Shown here piece by piece: positions 10,128-20,424 of a DNA stretch of 50,000 nucleotides. Each line of letters begins with the position of its first letter. The stretch's first letter is position 1. The position numbers and the translations under genes were made by a program. Location of the stretch: assembly GCF_017916325.1 (NCBI RefSeq), contig NC_090171.1, positions 10,001-60,000 on the forward strand. Reading direction: 5' to 3'. This stretch comes from Leishmania martiniquensis (taxonomy: Eukaryota > Euglenozoa > Kinetoplastea > Trypanosomatida > Trypanosomatidae). Under the pieces are notes generated by a model. It was not told the DNA's origin. It did no database searches and was given only the letters and a program-made list of their open reading frames with translations.

Positions 10128-10480
10128 TGGCTGCGCCCAGTCAACGTGTTGCCATGCGGCTCCCTAGTTCCCCCCATCCTGTTAGGGAGCAGACGCGCCG
10201 ACACCCCACCAGCCCCGTGAGTGGTGTTCGGGTGGCACTGCCTACACGGACTGCGCAGCGAGGGGCCCACCACTAAGTATAAGCGCACTCGCGGGCGGAG
10301 CCCGTATGCATCCCTAGCCCGCCCCGCGAGCAGCATAATGTCTGTGTGTGCTCTTTTCCGTAAAACGATAGTGGTGTGCTCTGTCAGCCAGCGTCCCCGG
10401 CGGTGTGTCCCCACGCGCCGTGAGGGGGACGAGGGCTGGTCCTGGCCAGAAGTCTGCTTACAGGAGAAGTGAGACCCGCG
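10128..10480. mobile_element. SIDER-like degenerate retroposon candidate
   Basis: A GC-rich, non-coding tract whose wording (GTTAGGGAGCAGACGC, CACCCCACCAGCCCCG, GTGGTGTTCGGGTGGCACT) resembles, from memory, the short interspersed degenerate retroposons that Leishmania keeps in intergenic regions and 3' UTRs. I cannot define target-site duplications, a poly(A) tail or the 79-base signature with certainty, so boundaries and orientation are provisional. In Leishmania such elements in 3' UTRs affect mRNA decay and translation, which could apply to the upstream deacetylase mRNA. Confidence 0.35.
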
Positions 10481-10632
10481 AGCGCAGCGAAGCCGCGGCG
10501 AGATTTGCTCCCCAAATGTGGAGGGGGCTGTTCAAGCGCATGCGACTAGCAGGAGCGTCAGCCACCTACATCATGTTCTTCTCCTCCCCTCACGCTTTCT
10601 CGTCGCACACACAACACAGTCGCGCGACAGCC

Positions 10633-11009
10633 TGCGCCTCATCGATCCACGCGGTCCGATGCGGTATTCGCCCCATGTTTTCCACACGTACACGCTCGGG
10701 TTCATCGCTGTGGGTCTCTTTCGCACCTGCTCTCTCGAGAACCCCTGCGCTGCTGTCTTCCAGATGTCTTGTTTGGATGCAGTGCACCATGCCAGCGGTG
10801 CTTGACGGCGCGTGGGCCCGGTGCAGGTAGTATGTCATCTTCTCGGTCGTCTGCTTCAGGACGGCGTTGCCATCAGGCCGTGCATCGCTGCCGTCGTCCT
10901 TCATTTCTGTCGCTGCCATGAGTCTGTGGCGTCTCAGGCACTTCGCCTTCTCCTGAGCCCACGCGCCTTTCACAGGCATAGCAGCGACAAGCCGGCGGGG
11001 CTCGTGCGC
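10633..11009. repeat. 377-base dispersed repeat, copy 1
   Basis: Aligned without gaps to 25075-25451 with only two mismatches (10767 T/C and 11003 C/T), about 99.5% identity, in the same orientation. The minus strand is open across the whole repeat in both copies and reads as a plausible protein fragment with a stretch KMTYYLHRAHAPSSTAGM, but no start or stop is shared, so I do not call it a gene. It may be a gene fragment, a retroposed piece, or an element I do not know. Confidence 0.9.
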
Positions 11010-11958
11010 CGAGAAGCACCTGAAAACAGATGGTCCCGCGGTGGACTTCCTTTGCTGCATGGTCGCATGGTCCGCAGTAGGTTGGTCCTCACATGATCTT
11101 CATCAAAGTTTCGCCAGCGCAGCAGCAGCACAGACATCGCACTCAGCGTGAGTCTGCAATCAATCATGCCCGAGCGCATGCACGAGGCTCTTGGCTTTCA
11201 AACAGAGCGGATAGTGGACCCAGAGACCACAGTGTGGTGAGACCCCTGCCACGGGCAGCAAATCGATGGAGAAGAAAACAAGAAAGAGAGACTTTTGGTG
11301 TCTGTTTGAAGTCTACGTAGACAGGTTCCTATAGTCGACAATTCAGCCATCAGGAGACAAGCAGTGTGAGCCTTCGCTCCTTTACTTTCTTCGAGCTGAG
11401 CTCGGCTAGCCACCATCGCGTTACGCACGCGCTCGGGAAAGCACTCTTAATTTCTCTCGTCAGGTGAGGGTTTCCTGCGACAATTTGCTTCCTGCATCTT
11501 TGCGTATACGTATGTGTTTGTGTGTGGCGGTCTTTGTGTAACCAAGGTGTCGTCGATATGTTTGCCTCGTTACGCACCACAAGTATCTGACTGCACAAGG
11601 CAAGAGGAAGTTCAAGAGTACAGAATGACTAGAAAGAGACCCTCGTTGCGGCCGTAGTCGCAGCCAGGAGGCAAGTTCTCTGCGATTTAAAGGCCTCTTC
11701 GTAGGTGAAGGGCATGAGAGCCTAGTCCGCAGTGCCGCACGTAGAACAAGTTAGGGCCTCCGGACCGCTACTTGTCTTTGAAACGGTTTCCTCACCGTCG
11801 GGCCTCATGAAGCAGTGGAGGCGGGGAAAAAGACACGCCAGAGAGACTGCGAGGCAAACATCGGCGCGGGGAGGAGCAAGAGCCGAATGGCAAGCGGGCG
11901 AGAAGCCGAACGTTACGGAAAGAGACAAAGAGGAATATCCTGGAGAAAGTAGCATCAC

Positions 11959-13257
11959 TCACAGGTGGGCGACAGAGGGGCGAAGAACCGAATATGGTGT
12001 ATGCGTGGACCAGTGTCCGTGAATCATGCGCCTGTCAATCGTGTTAAGTTTCGCATCAAAAAGAAGCAGGTTGGCCTTCTTTCCTTCAGCGATCTCGCCA
12101 ACGTCGGAAAGGTAGGCGATGCGGGCCGGTACTGTGGCGGTGTGCAAGCAAGCCTCAACGACGCTCATACCAAACAAGGTGATCAAAATGTAAAACTGAT
12201 CAGCCAGCATGCTAGTGCCACCGGCCAGGGTGTTTGATGCGCGGCCGAACGAGTCGCACAAATAACACGCTCCACCTGCCTGCACAACGCTGTCGCGCCC
12301 GTTGTACACCACGTGCTTGCCGGGGATGTGGGCCGAGATGCAGTCCGTGATGATCGCAATATCATGGACGCTGCGCGACGACAAGACCGACTGCAGTGTT
12401 ATGCTGTCAACATGAATGAGATCGCCAATGATTTCCAGCGTTGGTGGGCGCGCCCCTTCGTAAAGCGGCGCGTTTGGAAATCGCCGACACATGGCTGCGT
12501 TCACTAGTGAGCTGTCGCGATGATGAAAGGTGGAGACGTTACAGAGGTGTGTGACGTGCATCTTCTCGTCCTCGGACGGCGCCAGCTTGAGGGCACCCAT
12601 GATTTCTGACTTCGAGGCCACGCGATCGTGGCCGAGAGCGACGCGCACTTTTCTCTCGAGCAGGTGGCGGATCTTCTCGTAGTTGCACTGCGCGTCGATG
12701 TGTGGGGAAATGGTCATGACACGCAGAGACGGCATAGAGGCTACGAGCTGCTTGAATTCTTCGAGGCTCATATCGCTCTTGCATTCTGGCAAGCCGCCAC
12801 GGTCGTGAATCACAGGGCCCTCGGCATGGATGCCGCCCAAGATGCAGCTATCTTTTGTATAGCGCCCCACAAGCATCTCGACGGCAGCAATGCAGTCCGT
12901 CACGAGTTTCTTGTGGCTATCAGAAAAAATAATGGAAGCCAAGGTTGTAAGCGTGCCACACCGCGCCAGCTCCTTGAGCGAGTACTTTGGGTTGGACCAG
13001 TGCCCGATCACGTCGTTTGTCCCGCCAAGTCCGTGGTTGTGAATATCCACGAACCCGGGCAGTACAAACGCGGCCTCCTCCCAAGTGGCTGAGCCGAGGC
13101 TAGAGTGCTTGTTCTCAAGCGCCTTGAGCTCCTCCTGGGCGACAGTTTCACTGCTACACACCGACAAAATGGCATCATCTGCAACGATGACACAGCCGCC
13201 ATAGAGCACCTGTGACGTTGTCACAATGTTGCCCTTGATCACTGTAACTTCTCTCAT
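11959..13257 (-). CDS. NAGD: N-acetylglucosamine-6-phosphate deacetylase
   Basis: A 432-residue amidohydrolase that removes acetate from GlcNAc-6-phosphate, feeding amino sugars via glucosamine-6-P deaminase into glycolysis. Family motifs are all present: metal-binding DIHNHGLGG (H73, H75), GIHAEGP (H143, E145), the histidine in ALGHDR (H210), MHVTHLCN (H237) and the catalytic aspartate in IITDCISAH (D305), then GGTSMLADQ and the C-terminal GEIAEGKKANLL seen in this family. The last three residues, AHL, fit the PTS1 signal for import into glycosomes. I recall that the Leishmania enzyme is glycosomal, and this fits. The frame begins with TTG; the adjacent ATG at 13257 is the likely start. A splice acceptor is predicted at 13461. 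Confidence 0.88.
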   Translation of the reverse strand: MREVTVIKGNIVTTSQVLYGGCVIVADDAILSVCSSETVAQEELKALENKHSSLGSATWEEAAFVLPGFVDIHNHGLGGTNDVIGHWSNPKYSLKELARCGTLTTLASIIFSDSHKKLVTDCIAAVEMLVGRYTKDSCILGGIHAEGPVIHDRGGLPECKSDMSLEEFKQLVASMPSLRVMTISPHIDAQCNYEKIRHLLERKVRVALGHDRVASKSEIMGALKLAPSEDEKMHVTHLCNVSTFHHRDSSLVNAAMCRRFPNAPLYEGARPPTLEIIGDLIHVDSITLQSVLSSRSVHDIAIITDCISAHIPGKHVVYNGRDSVVQAGGACYLCDSFGRASNTLAGGTSMLADQFYILITLFGMSVVEACLHTATVPARIAYLSDVGEIAEGKKANLLLFDAKLNTIDRRMIHGHWSTHTPYSVLRPSVAHL

Positions 13258-15434
13258 CAACGTTTGAGCTTCTGCAGCGGCGCTCTGATTTCGAGTTCGA
13301 TGACAGAATCGACAGGAACCTCACGTCAGGCTGTGTCTCCGTGCGTGCTGCTGAATGAGCACGTATGAGAGAGCCGCGGTGGGGAGCTGAAGGAGAGACA
13401 GTAAAAGAAAGTGTGTGGTGGTGCTGGCCGCACAATAGAAAGGCAATGGTTCGTCGATGCCTGTGGCAAGGAAAGAACATCAACGGAGGAAGAGGAATAG
13501 ATATTGCGAAAAGACAAAACGGAGCCAGGCGTCGATGGCCGTCTTTGGGTCTGCTGTTCGAGGAGGTAGCATACACGCATGTTCTCGGCGTATAAAGACC
13601 GCCAAGGAACAAACAAAGGACAGCGTCCGCCGAGATTAAGCAAAAGGGAGGTATCAATGAAAGAGAGTGATGCGACGGGAGTCCAGGGACGGATCTGATA
13701 AAAGACGTGTGTGCCGCGAGTCACCACGGAAAATCGCATCGGTACGCGCTTGAGGGCACGTGGGCCTCGGGCACATAGACGAAACGGCGCTCGTCGTTCT
13801 AACGTCTCAGCCGGCAAAAACAGACAGATATAAGCGATATCGCTGCAAACTCTTCGACCACGTCTGCGTCGCAATAGGAAGGGAGTGCTCCCCTAAGCAC
13901 CGTGCCGCTCCGATTCTCTACTGCGAAGGTCGTGGAGCTGTGCCCATTTCACTTTTTGTTTTACTTTTTTGCTGCCTACCGTGTGCGTTTTTCTTCCTTG
14001 CTCTCCATTCGTCTTTCATAATATATGTGGCTTCGGGGCTTTCAGTTATTTTCCTTAGAGGGTTAAGAATGATGAGGAGAAGCCCGCACATATACGCGAA
14101 GCAGCACAATCGCGCGCAGTCGCGCACAGGCGCAAGAGAGAGGACTAAAGGGCAAAAAAGGGGTGCACAGAAAGCGAAATTCAACCCTTTCTTTTCCTGT
14201 AAGAACGAAGAAGTGCAGAGCGCGACAACGTCTTCATAATAAACTCACAAACAAGAGTAGAACGCAGCCAACAACAAGTGTACGTATTGTGCATGCGCAA
14301 GAAGTGCGGCGGCAAACACCGCAGATCCTACTCTTCCTCGCTCACGCTGTCTGACGCATGGACTCAGAAAAGGGAGAAAGAGGATAAGGTGAACCGGGCC
14401 CGAGCACACATCCCAGCAAAGTACTCTTCTGTAACCCCATAACCGTTCTATTTTTTTCGAAGCTTTGGCACTTGTTCTCGCTCCACCCTGTTACGCTTCA
14501 CGTAATAGATGGTGCGCTTTAGAAGGCCTTAGTGATCACGCCCTGCTATGGCGTTGGTCTATCCTGCTAAATGAAACGTTTGCGTGGTGGTACCGAAGAA
14601 GACAGCAAGCAACATCTAGCTTAAGCGAGACTACAAGACGATGAGTGCGTCTTGCAGTAATGGTATCAGGATCTGCATTTCGCTTTTATTCGAGACGAGA
14701 TGTCTGAAGCAAGAACGCAAGTCAGGAGGTGGAGGAGGGGAAGTGGAGGGGGGGGAGGTACTTTCGTGTCCGAAGCGCAGTACAGCGGCTGCCCGTGGAC
14801 TTGAGCAACTCACAAAGTCAAGCAAGGGCACACACACACACACGTGCCCCGAGGCACTCACATCTGAGCACTAACCCTTCGCGAGAGAGTAGCAAGGGTC
14901 CGCTAATTTCGCGCAAGAATAACGCACAGTGTCGAGTACGCAGAGTTTCATCTCATTGCTGTAGCATCTCCCCCACCTCTACAAAATCCCTTTAACGCCC
15001 CAGCTCAATCTGAAGGACCACGACTGCTTATAGACGTTATTTCACTGGCCTGTGTTGGATGCTGAAGCGGACGCGACTGCTTCAACCGCGCACGTCACAG
15101 CAAAACGAAAGACAAAAGGAGGAACGGTAAAAAAAAAGAACAGAGAAAAAAGATATAAAAAGCCATACCAAGCGAGAATAATAATGATGTTGTCTGTTTT
15201 TTTTTCTCATGTTGAAGGTGGTACCCGAAGAGAACGAGGAGGAAAAGGAGGAGACAGGTGAAAGGACAGAGCGGGCGGAGGCGACAAAGAAGGAGATATG
15301 ACGGAAGGAAGAGAAGAGAAACAAGCATGCGCTCACCCATTACATGGCAGATGGCGAGGACTCACTCGGAGAGAAACGGAGCGATGGCGTCTGAAGAGGA
15401 GGTAGAAAAGCAAAGGAGGGGCGTCACCCACGAC
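13258..15434. other. Intergenic region between the PUF and deacetylase genes
   Basis: These 2.2 kb have no credible gene. They include the predicted acceptor for the deacetylase, a short CA microsatellite (14829-14843), a purine-rich tract on the plus strand (14715-14762) and a long A/G-rich tract (about 15096-15330) that is pyrimidine-rich in mRNA sense. The part next to 15435 is presumably a long 3' UTR of the PUF mRNA. Confidence 0.5.
13461..13500 (-). promoter_or_regulatory. Predicted spliced-leader acceptor for the deacetylase gene
   Basis: On the minus strand a pyrimidine-rich run ends in CCACAG at 13461-13462. This would give a 5' UTR of about 200 nt. Other pyrimidine stretches exist nearby, so the exact site is uncertain. 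Confidence 0.4.
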
Positions 15435-17096
15435 TTAGCGGTACTCGGGTAGACCGCTGTTGTTGATCATGCTCATGGCAAAAGACGGCGGTGGGCCGTT
15501 GGGAATGCGGATCATCTGTTGCCCTTGTAGCACGAAAGGCATTCCAATCACTCGCTGAGGCTGCAGGAAAGAAGCCATGTCCGCATTCATGTTAGTGAAA
15601 GAGACCTGCTGACCCATGGATGCGCCCGGGGTTATCATAGGAATAGTGGGCACTCTTTGTGGCGGCATGTACGGTGGAAGAAGCGGCTCCTGCTGCGCTG
15701 GAGGTTGTGTGACGCTTGTGGAAGCCTCCTTTTTCTTCAGCAGGCGCCGGGCTGCCTCCCGATGTCGCCGCGACAGCTTTGACTCAATCTTCACCCCATA
15801 CGGCGAGTTCTTGAGCAGACTCTGCAGCGGAATAATAGCATCGCGCAGCTGCGTGAGCTGGCCGTCGTCGGAGGCCGTAGAGATGGCGGTCTGAATAACA
15901 TAATTCGCAAAGCTATCTGTCAGCAGCTTCGGCAATACGTGAGGCGCCGTCAGTTCGTCGACCAACAGCTGTCGAACATCCGGCGACGACGTCCTCAGGC
16001 ATTTCTCTATGACATTGCTGCTAAACTTGTTGCACGAGAGTTCGGCAACATGATGGAGCATCTGTCTAATAATCTCATTGGTGTAGCTTGGCGCCGCCGA
16101 TGTGGCGCCGTCATGACCATCGTCTTTCAGTGAGCTATCGATTTCTTGCTGTTTATCGAGAATAAACTGAACGACATAGTTGCCAAACGGATCCTGTACC
16201 AGCTTGAGCGAGTTGTTCAGTACTGTATTAATGATCGTGGTGTGATACGGATCAGGCGCGTGTTGCAGGCACTTCTGAATGATGCAGCATCCCTGCCGGT
16301 TTTTGCAAATGTCAAGGCAGTTGTCGGTTATCTGCCGGAAAATGCGCTCGTAGATGGCAACCGCGCCGCATGCACTCTTTTCAGCGTCACCCAGCTGGCA
16401 AAATCGCGACGATGTGATCAGTTTGGACAACGAGTGGTTGCCGTTGATGTCTTTGGCCACGTCGACGATCGAGGGCTCCAAGATCTTAGTGTACATATCA
16501 AACTCTTCGTGCGTACACAGCGCATCGATGATGCGCTGAGAAACACGCGCGCCATTCGTATTGCAGGCCACCGAGACGATATCGCTAGAGAGCTGGGTAA
16601 TCAGCAGGAGCACCTCTGACCGGCCATGCTCATTCGTGGTGGGATCGTACAAAACGTCGCCCATGATGGCCGACACGGTTCCCGAGCGTAGCAGCGGCAC
16701 TAGGTGCTGCATCAATTCACTGCCGTTCGCATCGTTGGACAAGTTCAGGGCATGGCGAATACACTCCTGCATGAAAACGTTGCGGAACACGATCTTTTGC
16801 CGCGCAGCGTCATCCCCTTTCCCGGATTCTTGCACGTAGCGGCAAGCCTCGACCACCTTGAGCGCATCGCGCAGTCCCGTGGCATCCCGCACACAGTTGG
16901 CGATCACTTCGTTCACGCGATCCAGGTCCGCGTTCCCCGACTTATTCTCATCGATAGTGCGCTTCGCCGCCTCTGCTGCCTTGATTTGAATTTCGTTTTC
17001 CAGGTACTTTATACTTGTGTCCACCTCCGAGAGGTCCTTGAGAATCTCCTGACGACGCGCGTACAGGGCTGTCAGCTTTTCCTCCTCTGAAGACAT
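15435..17096 (-). CDS. PUF: Pumilio/PUF-domain RNA-binding protein
   Basis: A 553-residue protein. An N-terminal coiled coil (about 1-50) is followed by a PUF domain (about 150-450) and a proline/glutamine-rich tail. Repeat cores are visible in order: NGARVSQ, NGNHSLSK, RQGCCIIQK, FGNYVVQF, FSSNVIEK, FANYVIQT, and a final YGVKIESK. By the known PUF code, NY..Q reads U, SN..E reads G and C...Q reads A, so the last repeats would read UGUA, the classical Pumilio core. The protein probably binds 3' UTRs and controls mRNA stability or translation in the cytoplasm. The frame extends 113 codons further upstream, but that segment is pyrimidine-tract leader; the ATG at 17096 follows a strong acceptor at 17138. 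The second core repeat is degenerate. Confidence 0.88.
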   Translation of the reverse strand: MSSEEEKLTALYARRQEILKDLSEVDTSIKYLENEIQIKAAEAAKRTIDENKSGNADLDRVNEVIANCVRDATGLRDALKVVEACRYVQESGKGDDAARQKIVFRNVFMQECIRHALNLSNDANGSELMQHLVPLLRSGTVSAIMGDVLYDPTTNEHGRSEVLLLITQLSSDIVSVACNTNGARVSQRIIDALCTHEEFDMYTKILEPSIVDVAKDINGNHSLSKLITSSRFCQLGDAEKSACGAVAIYERIFRQITDNCLDICKNRQGCCIIQKCLQHAPDPYHTTIINTVLNNSLKLVQDPFGNYVVQFILDKQQEIDSSLKDDGHDGATSAAPSYTNEIIRQMLHHVAELSCNKFSSNVIEKCLRTSSPDVRQLLVDELTAPHVLPKLLTDSFANYVIQTAISTASDDGQLTQLRDAIIPLQSLLKNSPYGVKIESKLSRRHREAARRLLKKKEASTSVTQPPAQQEPLLPPYMPPQRVPTIPMITPGASMGQQVSFTNMNADMASFLQPQRVIGMPFVLQGQQMIRIPNGPPPSFAMSMINNSGLPEYR

Positions 17097-18750
17097 GTCG
17101 GCTGATGCGTCTCGGTGTCTTTGATTCCTTCTCTTTTCTGAAGAAGAAGGGGGTAAAGAGGAGGGAGCGAGTCTGAAGTGGAAAGCAAACGAGAGGGAAG
17201 AAAAAAAGAGAAGGAGTGGATTTCTTTTTTGATGTGTGCGTGTGCGGCAGCTTCCAGTGAGACGGCGTGTAATGTGATGCGCAGGGCCTCCCTTACTTAC
17301 CGAGGCGCACGGCAAAAGAGGGACGTACAATAATGACAGTGTAAGGAAAAAGCGAAGAGGGTAACAGAAAATAGAAGCAAAGGCACACCGGGGTGAAAGT
17401 AATCCGAGGCCAGGGAGAGATTGAGTGGGGGGCAAACACGCTCCAGATTGAAACGTCAGTTAGCGACGAAAGCGAAAAACTTTACGAGCTCTACCGAAGG
17501 TTCGCTCGCGTGTGTGGGCGTGTAAGGTGTGTGCAGTCGTGCCCCAGCACGACTTCGCAAGCCTTCCAATATCAAAAAAGAGAAAACAATAACGTTTTCT
17601 CCCCGAGCAGTAGCGACACTGTCCTTTAACGGACCTACTTTTTCAGGAACGATGAGGGCTCAGATATGCACACTGAGAGAGAAGAAGCTGAAGGAAGTGG
17701 AGAGAGAAGAGAGGAAAAATGGCTCAGCAGATAGGGAGAAAGCTGTCGCTTAGTCGAGGAGGGCGGCCAGTGTGCGAGGGTTGTGTTTCCGAGAATGGGC
17801 AGAAGTCGGCGAGACGAGCTGCCACGCAAGTGCGCGCACCACGAAGCTCCTGCTGTTTCACGACTTGGCCGACAAAAGGAAGACTGACGCATGAGCGTAA
17901 CCTCTTAACGCAAAAGCAGCGCCAGCACTGCGTCTAGTAAGGCGTCGCACCTGCACTGGGCTACACACGCACGACGATACGCTAGTGTATCCGAAAAAAG
18001 ATTTGAAGTGGTTGTGCTCTTTTGGCGGAGCGGCGACGATACTGTTGATCGTGAATACAAGTAGAGGCCATCCATGACTGAAGCTGATACTAAGGGAATC
18101 ACAGAAGTACGACACTCGACATCTTCGCATGCGCCCGAGTTCGATCCCTAACGGAATGGCGGAAGGGCTCGCCTACTGAGCCAGCGCCGTCACTCCCGCA
18201 GCTGCTCTGTACGTGAGGAGGGATCGAGTGGCGGAAAGAAACAAGGCTGAAAGGCGCAACTGCCTTCAATGAGGAATCGACAAATGGTTCCGGCCCCGGG
18301 CTCTGCGACACCATCGAGGGGACAATGCATCATTTGTCCTCTCTCCCGTCACCTCCCCCCCATATCACCTGTCTCGGCACTCGAAGCTGCTTCCGCCCCT
18401 CCCCCCCTTAACCGAATACCACTCCCTCCAAAAGCACCACGCCGCTGCGCCTGGTCACCAACTAAGAAATTGGGAACAGGCAAGAAGAGCAGGCCATGGA
18501 AGCGAATGGCCCCTTCCCCACTTTTTTACACTGTTCGCCAAATCTCGAAATGCCTTCTCATTGAGCGAGTAGCGCGAAGCGAGAGAGATGCAGAGCAAAT
18601 TCACGAGCGGGCACGGCCTTGTGACGTGCACGAGAAACACAAGCGCATCGTACAGGTCTGGTCTACTATGGAGGACGCCGAAAAAAAAAACATAGATGAC
18701 GGCTTGCCCTAGACATGTGCGTCGGTGCCCACACCTGCGATTACTACGCC
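17097..18750. other. Intergenic region between the sugar kinase and PUF genes
   Basis: No gene is supported. Beyond the PUF leader there are many short frames without protein character. The segment about 18130-18280 contains a string like a tRNA T-loop (GTTCGATCC at about 18139), but no cloverleaf can be drawn around it. Confidence 0.5.
17138..17170 (-). promoter_or_regulatory. Predicted spliced-leader acceptor for the PUF gene
   Basis: The minus strand reads a pyrimidine run ending in TTCTTCAG at 17138-17139, about 41 nt before the ATG at 17096. It decides the start, because the longer open frame lies upstream of this acceptor and would not be in the mRNA. Confidence 0.6.
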
Positions 18751-20424
18751 CTATATGTGCGAGTGCATCTCGGTGATGGAAGCAAGCCCGACGTATCGCT
18801 TGTACAGCTCGTCGTACACCTTAGCAACCTCTGGGCGCGGCTTGTAGGCAATGGAAATAGCGCTCGCCATTGTTTCCTGTGCTTCGGGGATGCTTGTGTA
18901 GCACCCGGCAGCCGTGGCGGCTGCAATCGCGGACCCCAGCGCACACACCTGCTCACTTTTGCCCACGTTGATAGGCATATTCAAAACATCCGCGAGGATT
19001 CGAATTGCCAACGGTGACCTTTGGGCAATGCCGCCAACGGCAATAACGTTGTCGATGCGCACACCCTCGCGGCGAAAGCACTCCACGATGGCGCGTGACC
19101 CGAACGCTGTCGCCTCCACCAACGCGCGATACACACTTGGTGCGTCGCTGCCAAGGGTGAGGCCACTGATCACCGATTTGAGGTGCTGGTTGGCATCAGG
19201 GGTGCGCCGGCCGTTGAACCAGTCTAGGGCGTGTACACCGCTCTCGCCGGGCTGAATCCGACTGGCATCCTCGCTGAGGGCAAGGAGCATCTCCTTCTGG
19301 ATCTCGCGCATGAGCTTTGCCTTTGTGCTCATGTCCAGCAATGTTGTACTTGCAATGAGGCGTGCAGAAGAATACTGAAGTAGCTTCGAGAACCACGCGA
19401 AGACGTCTCCGTAGGCCGACTGTCCAGCCTCTAGCCCCATCCAGTGTGGCACGATAGAGCCGTTCACTTGCCCGCAGATTCCCTTCACGCTGTGGTAGCC
19501 AAGAGCAATGGGGTCGACCACCATCATATCGCAGGTGGACGTGCCCATGACACGCACAAGCGAGTGTGCCTTGATGCCCGCGCCAACGGCGCCGAGGTGA
19601 GCATCGATGGCACCGCCAGCTACGACCACATTCCTGCTCAGACCGAGGCGGCCAGCCCATTCCTCACTCAGCGTCCCCACTGGTTTGTCGATGGTCTCCG
19701 TTGCGTCGCTCATGCGGGACCGGAAGAGCCCCAGCCGCGGATGTAGCTGGTCGAAGAAGCTGCGTGGGGGAAAGCCGCCCCAGCCTTCATGCCACATCGC
19801 CTTGTGCCCGCACGCGCAGCGAGAGCGAACGAGGTTATGATACGACCTGATGCCGGTGAAGAAGGCTGGAAGCCACTCGCTGCACTCCACGATACCGTAG
19901 GCAGCCTCACAAACTTGCTCGTCACTGTCAATCACGTGAAGCGCCTTGGACCAAAACCACTCGGAGGAATAAGTTCCTCCGCAGAAAGAGGTGTAGTCGG
20001 GGGTGCTCTGGTGCGCAAGCGCATTGATTGCATCAGCTTCCTTTATCGCCATGTGATCCTTCCAAAGGATAAACATGGCGTTCGGGTTATCGGCAAAGGA
20101 ATTTTGAAGGGCGAGAGGGGTACAGGTCTCGTCGACCAAGCATGGCGTGCTACCTGTGGCACTGAAGGCAAGCCCAACCACGCTCTCTCGCGCTATCGGA
20201 CCAGCAGCCTTCAACACTATAGCTATGGCGTTTTCAGCCACCTCAATGTAGTCGCTCGGATGCTGGCGGTACTGCATCAGTTTCGGATTGCAGTACTCCC
20301 CCTTGGCCCAGCGCGGGTAGTTGAAGACAGCGCTTTCCAGCTCAGTTCCGTCCCCCACGCGGACGAGCACCGCGCGCGCGGAATCGGTCCCGTAATCGAG
20401 GCCGATAACAAGTGGATCGGCCAT
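18751..20424 (-). CDS. FGGY-family carbohydrate kinase (ribulokinase-like)
   Basis: A 557-residue sugar kinase of the FGGY family. The N-terminal phosphate-binding loop GLDYGTDSARA, the WKDHMA and CGGTYSSEWFWSK blocks, VVAGGAIDAHLGAVGAG, VMGTSTCDM and the C-terminal VIAVGGIAQRSP are all present, in the order of bacterial-type ribulokinases. It would phosphorylate a pentulose such as ribulose using ATP; the true substrate cannot be read from sequence. There is no PTS1 at the C-terminus (EMHSHI). The open frame starts with GTG two codons upstream; the ATG at 20424 (MADPLVIG) is the better start. It lies near the GlcNAc-6-P deacetylase. Family members in trypanosomatids are plausible bacterial acquisitions, which is an inference here. 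Confidence 0.85.
   Translation of the reverse strand: MADPLVIGLDYGTDSARAVLVRVGDGTELESAVFNYPRWAKGEYCNPKLMQYRQHPSDYIEVAENAIAIVLKAAGPIARESVVGLAFSATGSTPCLVDETCTPLALQNSFADNPNAMFILWKDHMAIKEADAINALAHQSTPDYTSFCGGTYSSEWFWSKALHVIDSDEQVCEAAYGIVECSEWLPAFFTGIRSYHNLVRSRCACGHKAMWHEGWGGFPPRSFFDQLHPRLGLFRSRMSDATETIDKPVGTLSEEWAGRLGLSRNVVVAGGAIDAHLGAVGAGIKAHSLVRVMGTSTCDMMVVDPIALGYHSVKGICGQVNGSIVPHWMGLEAGQSAYGDVFAWFSKLLQYSSARLIASTTLLDMSTKAKLMREIQKEMLLALSEDASRIQPGESGVHALDWFNGRRTPDANQHLKSVISGLTLGSDAPSVYRALVEATAFGSRAIVECFRREGVRIDNVIAVGGIAQRSPLAIRILADVLNMPINVGKSEQVCALGSAIAAATAAGCYTSIPEAQETMASAISIAYKPRPEVAKVYDELYKRYVGLASITEMHSHI

Larger units (their letters stand above)
9868..11958. other. Repeat-bearing intergenic region
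   Basis: No credible gene. It holds a retroposon-like GC-rich tract (about 10128-10480) and the first copy of a 377-base near-perfect repeat (10633-11009). The remainder, 11010-11958, is the 3' flank of the deacetylase gene and shows nothing I can name. Confidence 0.6.

Noticed and set aside
13175..13874. Two overlapping minus-strand frames upstream of the deacetylase
   Set aside because: Phenylalanine-, serine- and leucine-rich translation of pyrimidine tracts; this is the deacetylase leader.
18130..18180. tRNA-like T-loop string
   Set aside because: The flanking bases do not form a T stem or cloverleaf on either strand.
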